Source: Chloroflexota bacterium
Lineage (GTDB): Bacteria > Chloroflexota > Limnocylindria > Limnocylindrales > CSP1-4
Length of the DNA stretch: 9,280 nt
Direction: 5' to 3'
Assembly (NCBI GenBank): GCA_021812735.1
Contig: JAKAMV010000333.1
Coordinates: 1 to 9,280 of the forward strand
The position numbers were made by a program, and so were the translations under genes. Under the pieces are notes generated by a model that saw only the letters and a program-made list of their open reading frames with translations, did no database searches and was not told the DNA's origin. Positions 6,273 to 9,280 of this stretch are shown here, piece by piece (position 1 is the first letter of the stretch; each line of letters starts with the position of its first letter).

Positions 6273-6892
6273 GGCCTGCGTGTCCGGTAGTCCGTGGCGC
6301 TGGCCATCTCGACGAGCAGCCCGTCCTCGGCGAGGCGGGAGATGGCCGGGCCGTAGCCGTTGGCCTCCAGCTCGGCGATCGTGAGGTTGCTCGTCACGAC
6401 TGTCCGGCGGAAGTCCTCGTACCGGCGGTTCACGAGGACGTAGAGCACCTCGCCCGTCCACTCCGTGACGTTCTCCCGACCGAGGTCGTCGAGGACCACG
6501 AGGCCGCGGTGCGTCCCGGCCGCCCGGGCCTCGGACCGGACCTCCGGATCGCCGCCGCGGAGACGGCTGATGAGGTCCGGCACGTTGACCCACAGGGGGA
6601 TCGTTGGGAGGGCGGGCCAGACCTGCTCATCCGGCGGCAGGCCCTCCACCCGGGCCTTCCGGCCGAGATAGACATCGCGAGCCCGCTCCCACTCGGCGGC
6701 GCAGATGGCGGCTGCCAGGTGCGACTTACCCGCCCCCGGGCGGCCCACCAGGACGAGTGCGGAGAGTTGGTCCTCGACGAACCGTCGTGCCGCCGACAGG
6801 GCGGCCGCCGCCGCCGGAGAGGCAGCCGGGTCGAAGTTCTCGAAGCTGCACCCGGTGTATCTCCCGGGAAGCTCCACCGTCCAGTCCGTCAT
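6269..6892 (-). CDS. DnaC/IstB-type AAA+ ATPase, replicative helicase loader
   Basis: A 207-residue AAA+ ATPase of the DnaC/IstB/DnaI group. It has Walker A GRPGAGKS (50-57), Walker B LVVLDD (131-136) followed by LGRE, a sensor-1 strand VVTSN (165-169), and an arginine-finger helix GPAISRL (Arg186). Such proteins load the replicative DnaB helicase at an origin; phages commonly encode one beside their initiator. IstB, the insertion-sequence relative, is unlikely because no IstA transposase is present. The N-terminus (about 1-40, with YTGCSFENFDP) is short and is where a helicase-binding region would sit. The ATG at 6892 overlaps the initiator's stop (ATGA) and follows GGAG on the coding strand, so initiator and loader would be made together, as expected for a replication module. 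Confidence 0.92.
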   Translation of the reverse strand: MTDWTVELPGRYTGCSFENFDPAASPAAAAALSAARRFVEDQLSALVLVGRPGAGKSHLAAAICAAEWERARDVYLGRKARVEGLPPDEQVWPALPTIPLWVNVPDLISRLRGGDPEVRSEARAAGTHRGLVVLDDLGRENVTEWTGEVLYVLVNRRYEDFRRTVVTSNLTIAELEANGYGPAISRLAEDGLLVEMASATDYRTRRP

Positions 6893-7662
6893 ACCCGCTC
6901 CACCGCCTTCCCGAGATCAGCCGCGTTGCTCAGGCCCTTGGCGGCAGGCTTCGACCTGCCGGTCGCGGGGAGCGGGTTGAGCCGGTCGTCCGCGCCGAGG
7001 ATGTACTGGCGCGCCTCGTGCAGGGTCCCCAGCGCCTCGAATGTCGCCACCACCCGCTCGGCTCCGTGCTGATCGACCATGCGGCCGATCTTCTGGTGGA
7101 GCCCGTTCCCGTTGGGGGTCACATGGCAGCCGGCGGCGGCTAGCCAGGCGAGGACGGCGACCTCCCCGGCCTCCTCTCGCGCGGGCGCGAGAGGCTGTGC
7201 CTCCTGACCATTACTGACCTTTACCTGACCTTTACTGACCAGTGTGGAAAGTGGCGGGGGTGTGTGGAAAGTCAACGACGGTGGAATGTCGCGGGGGTCT
7301 GTGGAAAGTGGCGGGGGTGTGTGGACTCCTCCGCACCGGTCGATGTGGCACCGGTAGACAGTCATGACGCGCTTCGTCTCGGCGGCCAGGCGCTGGTGCT
7401 CGACGAGGTGGGGCACCTCCCCGTGCCCGCAGTCGTGGAGCACGACGCGACCGGTCTTCACGAGCGCGGCCATGGCCCGATCGACGAACGCACGTCGCAA
7501 GTGGAGGTCGACGGCCACCTGCTCCGGGTCCCAGTCAAACCATCCGGCGTCGTCGCTGATCGCCCATACGCCGACGTAGAAGAGGCGCACGTCGGGGCTC
7601 AGACGAATGAGCTTCGCGTCCGACCAGAACGCGGGCTTGACCTGACGGATGCGGAGGCTCAT
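6889..7662 (-). CDS. phage replication initiator-like protein (winged-helix N-terminus)
   Basis: A 257-residue protein. Residues 1-75 (MSLRIRQVKPAFWSDAKLIRL, then LFYVGVWAISDDAGWFDWDP and a helix ending ALVKTGRVV) match the winged-helix N-terminal domain found in many phage replisome organisers and initiators. Residues 78-110 contain a His/Cys group (CGHGEVPHLVEHQ, YRCHIDRC) that could bind zinc. Residues 112-155 are a low-complexity linker in which HTPPPLST occurs twice, 19 residues apart. Residues 160-225 form a helical C-terminal domain (VAVLAWLAAAGC, LHQKIGRMVDQHGAERVVATFEAL), plausible for contacting the loader or helicase. The DNA encoding the linker carries two sets of phased repeats and is probably the replication origin. 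The ATG at 7662 overlaps the upstream stop (ATGA) and follows GAGGTGGG. The specific initiator role is inferred from the domain and the adjacent DnaC-type gene. Confidence 0.82.
   Translation of the reverse strand: MSLRIRQVKPAFWSDAKLIRLSPDVRLFYVGVWAISDDAGWFDWDPEQVAVDLHLRRAFVDRAMAALVKTGRVVLHDCGHGEVPHLVEHQRLAAETKRVMTVYRCHIDRCGGVHTPPPLSTDPRDIPPSLTFHTPPPLSTLVSKGQVKVSNGQEAQPLAPAREEAGEVAVLAWLAAAGCHVTPNGNGLHQKIGRMVDQHGAERVVATFEALGTLHEARQYILGADDRLNPLPATGRSKPAAKGLSNAADLGKAVERV
7204..7240. repeat. phased CTGACC repeats, AT-richer; possible origin unwinding region or iterons
   Basis: CTGACC occurs four times, starting at 7204, 7214, 7225 and 7235, so spaced 10, 11 and 10 bases, close to one helical turn. 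Three copies are preceded by TTA or TTAC. These 37 bases are 20/37 A or T, visibly richer than the roughly 70% GC surroundings. They lie inside the initiator gene and directly beside the TGTGGA repeats. Such a pattern fits initiator iterons or a DNA unwinding element. It also has to encode protein (the KGQVKVSNGQ part), so coincidence through coding constraint is possible. Confidence 0.6.
7243..7328. repeat. TGTGGAAAG iterons, DnaA-box-like; putative phage origin
   Basis: TGTGGAAAG is exact at 7243, 7263 and 7300. Degenerate copies are at 7280 (GGTGGAATG) and 7320 (TGTGGACTC). Spacings are 20, 17, 20 and 20 bases. A perfect 26-base direct repeat occupies 7243-7268 and 7300-7325. The complement, CTTTCCACA, matches the general DnaA box TTWTNCACA at eight of nine positions. 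Together with the AT-richer repeats at 7204-7240 this has the layout of a replication origin placed inside an initiator gene, like lambda ori in gene O. Whether host DnaA or the element's own initiator binds it cannot be told from sequence. Confidence 0.62.
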
Positions 7663-7853
7663 TGCCACCCACCTCGCACCCGTGCCCACCAGCGGCGATG
7701 CTCGGGGGTCCTGTTGTGCCGCCGTGCCGCCGTGGTGATCGACTCGAACGCCGCCCGGGTCACGTCCCGTCCGCAGGCGCACGGCCGGCGCTCGCGTGAG
7801 AGGGAGTCGCGGAAGCCCGGATCGGGGACGCGGCCGAACGTCTCGGCGCTCAC
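7659..7853 (-). CDS. hypothetical small basic protein, 64 residues
   Basis: Unrecognised. It is strongly basic, with PCACGRDV (Cys-x-Cys) near the middle and RRHNRTPEHRRWWARVRGGW at the end; two cysteines and two histidines could make a minimal zinc site, and the charge suggests nucleic-acid binding. The start is GTG at 7853, overlapping the upstream stop as GTGA; the ribosome site is weak (GAGCG), so translation probably depends on coupling. Its stop overlaps the initiator start (ATGA). The position just before the initiator suggests a role in replication or its control, but there is no direct evidence. Confidence 0.65.
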   Translation of the reverse strand: MSAETFGRVPDPGFRDSLSRERRPCACGRDVTRAAFESITTAARRHNRTPEHRRWWARVRGGWQ

Positions 7854-8215
7854 TTGGCGTCGCTCGATTGGGCAATGCGCAGGGACACGAGTCCGGCCGC
7901 GACCGCCAACTGAGCCGCCAGGACATCTTCGCCGGCTGCCGTCGCCGCCTCCGCTGCCGCGGTCAACTGGTCATGCAGCCGCCCGAGGGGACCGTCGCCC
8001 CCCCATGCCCCGGCGACATAGCCGCCGTGGTAGCCCGTGGTCTGCCGGACAAGCCCGGCCCGCGTCAGCGCCCGGACGTGGAAGTACGCGCCTGTCTTGC
8101 TCAATGAGGCCGCGGTGGCGATCTCCTGGATCGTCGGCGGACGACCCTCGGCGGCCTGGAATCGGCGCATGAACGCGAGGATGTCGGCCGCCCTCGTCTC
8201 CGAGTGCCGCGTCAC
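7850..8215 (-). CDS. LexA-type winged-helix DNA-binding protein without peptidase domain
   Basis: A 121-residue protein. Residues 5-68 follow the plan of the LexA N-terminal DNA-binding domain: TRAADILAFMRRFQAAEGRPPTIQEIATA, then SLSKTGAYFHVRALTRAGLVRQ and a wing with GGYVAG. The remaining residues (about 78-115) are an alanine-rich helix region (LHDQLTAAAEAATAAGEDVLAAQLAVAAGLVSL) that may dimerise. The LexA autoproteolytic domain with its Ser-Lys pair is absent, so control by RecA-stimulated cleavage is not expected. It is a candidate regulator of the element. The GTG start at 8215 follows GGGAGGG on the coding strand by six bases and overlaps the preceding stop as GTGA. The methionine further upstream in frame is not preferred, as that stretch is antisense to nothing conserved and overlaps the next gene. 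Confidence 0.82.
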   Translation of the reverse strand: MTRHSETRAADILAFMRRFQAAEGRPPTIQEIATAASLSKTGAYFHVRALTRAGLVRQTTGYHGGYVAGAWGGDGPLGRLHDQLTAAAEAATAAGEDVLAAQLAVAAGLVSLRIAQSSDAK

Positions 8216-8541
8216 GCCACGCCCTCCCACAGCCGCCCCTGCCCGGGCGTCATCAGCCGCCGCAGCAGGCGCCGCTCGGCCCTGACGGTCAGGGCCTGCG
8301 TCACGAACCGCCGGCGCCGCGCGTCCACGTTGGCCTCGTACTCGGTGACCGTTCGGGCCACCCACACGCCCTCGGGGCCGGAGCAGACCGGGACGAGCCC
8401 GCCCCTGCGGATCGCCTCGAGCGCCTCCTCGACCCGACGGCGCCGCAGGTGCGTGATCCGAGCGAGGTCCTCGATCGTCGCCGGCTCCTGTCGCAGGGCG
8501 CCGAGCACGAGGGCGATCTTCTCCGGCGGGTCGGGCCTCAT
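8212..8541 (-). CDS. small winged-helix DNA-binding protein
   Basis: A 109-residue protein. Residues 5-60 form a MarR/ArsR-like winged helix: KIALVLGALRQEPATIEDLARIT, recognition helix LRRRRVEEALEAIRRGGLV, and a wing ending GVWVART. The C-terminal part is very arginine-rich (EANVDARRRRFVTQALTVRAERRLLRRLM), likely a helix contacting DNA. Proteins of this plan occur in phages of high-GC Gram-positive hosts. It probably acts as a regulator or DNA-organising factor and is made together with the LexA-like protein that follows. The ATG at 8541 overlaps the preceding stop (ATGA) and follows GGAAGGGAG on the coding strand. The target site is unknown. Confidence 0.8.
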   Translation of the reverse strand: MRPDPPEKIALVLGALRQEPATIEDLARITHLRRRRVEEALEAIRRGGLVPVCSGPEGVWVARTVTEYEANVDARRRRFVTQALTVRAERRLLRRLMTPGQGRLWEGVA

Positions 8542-9218
8542 GCCGCCACCACTCCCTTCCTGCGGTTCCGCCGGCGCTCGAGGACGCTCTCGCGGCGGAA
8601 GACGCTGTCGGCGATCGCATCGGGGCTCAGGTGCCGGATCCGCGGGATCTCGCTCTCGGGCACGTACCAGCGCGGACCACGCCGCGCTCCCCGCAGGAGT
8701 CCGGCGCGCAGGTCAGCATCGAGGTTGCTGCGTCCGGTGAGCCGGTGGACCTCAGGCAGGCTGATCCAGCGCTCGATGAACCCGTGGTACGGCGACCAGA
8801 CGGGGATCCGGTCGGCGTCGACGAGTTGCGGGTGAGCGACGAGGAAGGCCCGCACGTCGACGTCCGCGATCGCGTGCATGGCGTGCCGCCCCTGCACACA
8901 GCCCCGCCGGGCCGGCAGCAGCCCGGCATCGATCCAGCCGGCGATCCTTTTCGGGCACGGGATGCCAAGCGCCAGCGCCAGCGAGCGGGCGTTCATGTCA
9001 GCCGCGTCGCGCTTGTGCAGGCCGAGGCGCCTGGCCTTGAGGCGGACCCCGACGATGCTCCGGCCGAGGTGGCGCGCGAGCGCCTCGTCCGTGACCCGGC
9101 CGAACCGGCCCTCGAGGTAGGCGACCTCAGCCGCCGTCCAGTGCTCGGGGCGGCGCCAGGGACGCGTGGCGTGCGTCCGACAGTTACAGGACCCGAGAGG
9201 GTGCGGACGGCCGCTCAC
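8538..9218 (-). CDS. multi-module DNA-binding protein (Myb/SANT-like HTH plus two MerR-like modules)
   Basis: A 226-residue protein that appears to contain three DNA-binding units. Residues 27-68 (HWTAAEVAYLEGRFGRVTDEAL, then ARHLGRSIVGVRLKARRLGL) are a Myb/SANT-like helix-turn-helix as in phage regulators. Residues 77-130 (ARSLALALGIPCPKRIAGWID, AGLLPARRGCVQ, IADVDVRAFLVAHP) and 151-195 (WISLPEVHRLTGRSNLDADLR, AGLLRGARRGPRWYVPESEIPRI) each resemble a MerR/excisionase-type winged helix. The tail is basic (RRESVLERRRNRRKG). It probably binds DNA at several sites as a regulator. The GTG at 9218 is chosen because it follows GGAGGG and overlaps the stop of the partial upstream gene as GTGA. An in-frame ATG at 9257 would add 13 low-complexity residues. 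Confidence 0.8.
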   Translation of the reverse strand: MSGRPHPLGSCNCRTHATRPWRRPEHWTAAEVAYLEGRFGRVTDEALARHLGRSIVGVRLKARRLGLHKRDAADMNARSLALALGIPCPKRIAGWIDAGLLPARRGCVQGRHAMHAIADVDVRAFLVAHPQLVDADRIPVWSPYHGFIERWISLPEVHRLTGRSNLDADLRAGLLRGARRGPRWYVPESEIPRIRHLSPDAIADSVFRRESVLERRRNRRKGVVAA

Positions 9219-9280
9219 GCCCCGGCCCTCCGCTCCCTCGCGGCCGCCGCCGCGCACTCCGGGTGGTAGAGGACGCCGTC
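9215..9280 (-). CDS. C-terminal end of an unidentified protein, cut by the window edge
   Basis: On the minus strand the frame ending in TGA at 9217-9215 is open to the right edge and encodes 21 residues, from DGVLYHPECAAA to the end RRAGA. A YHPEC sequence like this often forms the second half of a zinc-binding site, but the rest is outside the window. The GTGA overlap with the next gene and the usual coding character of the piece support it being real. No function can be given. Confidence 0.6.
   Translation of the reverse strand, partial: DGVLYHPECAAAAARERRAGA

Noticed and set aside
6269..6892. IstB of an IS21-type insertion sequence
   Set aside because: No IstA transposase or terminal inverted repeats; the gene sits between an initiator and a nuclease in a replication module.

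Overview
The window is very GC-rich (roughly 70% by eye) and falls into two parts. Positions 1 to about 1081 are chromosomal: the 3' part of a glycerol-3-phosphate dehydrogenase gene (gpsA), followed 15 bases later by a complete tRNA-Pro(GGG) gene with an encoded CCA end. Everything right of that lies on the minus strand and reads as one end of an integrated, phage-related element whose integrase gene stops 84 bases beyond the tRNA. The host cannot be placed firmly. The base composition and the style of GpsA fit a high-GC bacterium such as a Chloroflexota or Actinomycetota member, but that is only an impression.

In the direction of transcription (right to left) the element encodes: the last 21 residues of an unidentified protein cut by the window edge; a multi-module DNA-binding protein; two small winged-helix proteins, one of them like the LexA DNA-binding domain; a 64-residue unknown; a replication-initiator-like protein; a DnaC/IstB-type helicase loader; a VRR-NUC nuclease; a secreted lytic-transglycosylase-like cell-wall enzyme; a fibre protein with a collagen-like stalk and a beta-helix; four small unknown proteins, two of them cysteine-rich; a one-membrane-segment protein; an excisionase-like HTH protein; and a tyrosine integrase. 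This gives regulation, replication, lysis/adsorption and integration modules. No capsid, portal, terminase or tail assembly gene is visible, so the structural genes either lie outside the window to the right or are absent, as in a phage satellite.

Two features of organisation stand out. First, 14 of the 16 gene junctions in the minus-strand run are four-base start/stop overlaps (ATGA or GTGA), one is TGATG, and only the fibre gene has a true gap (16 bases) with its own Shine-Dalgarno sequence. The run therefore looks like a single translationally coupled transcript that ends with xis and int. Second, the middle of the initiator gene carries an origin-like structure. It has four CTGACC repeats spaced 10, 11 and 10 bases apart in a locally AT-richer stretch, directly beside five TGTGGA-type repeats (three exact, two degenerate) spaced 17 to 20 bases apart whose complement resembles a DnaA box. 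This recalls lambda, where the origin lies inside gene O just ahead of the helicase-loader gene P.
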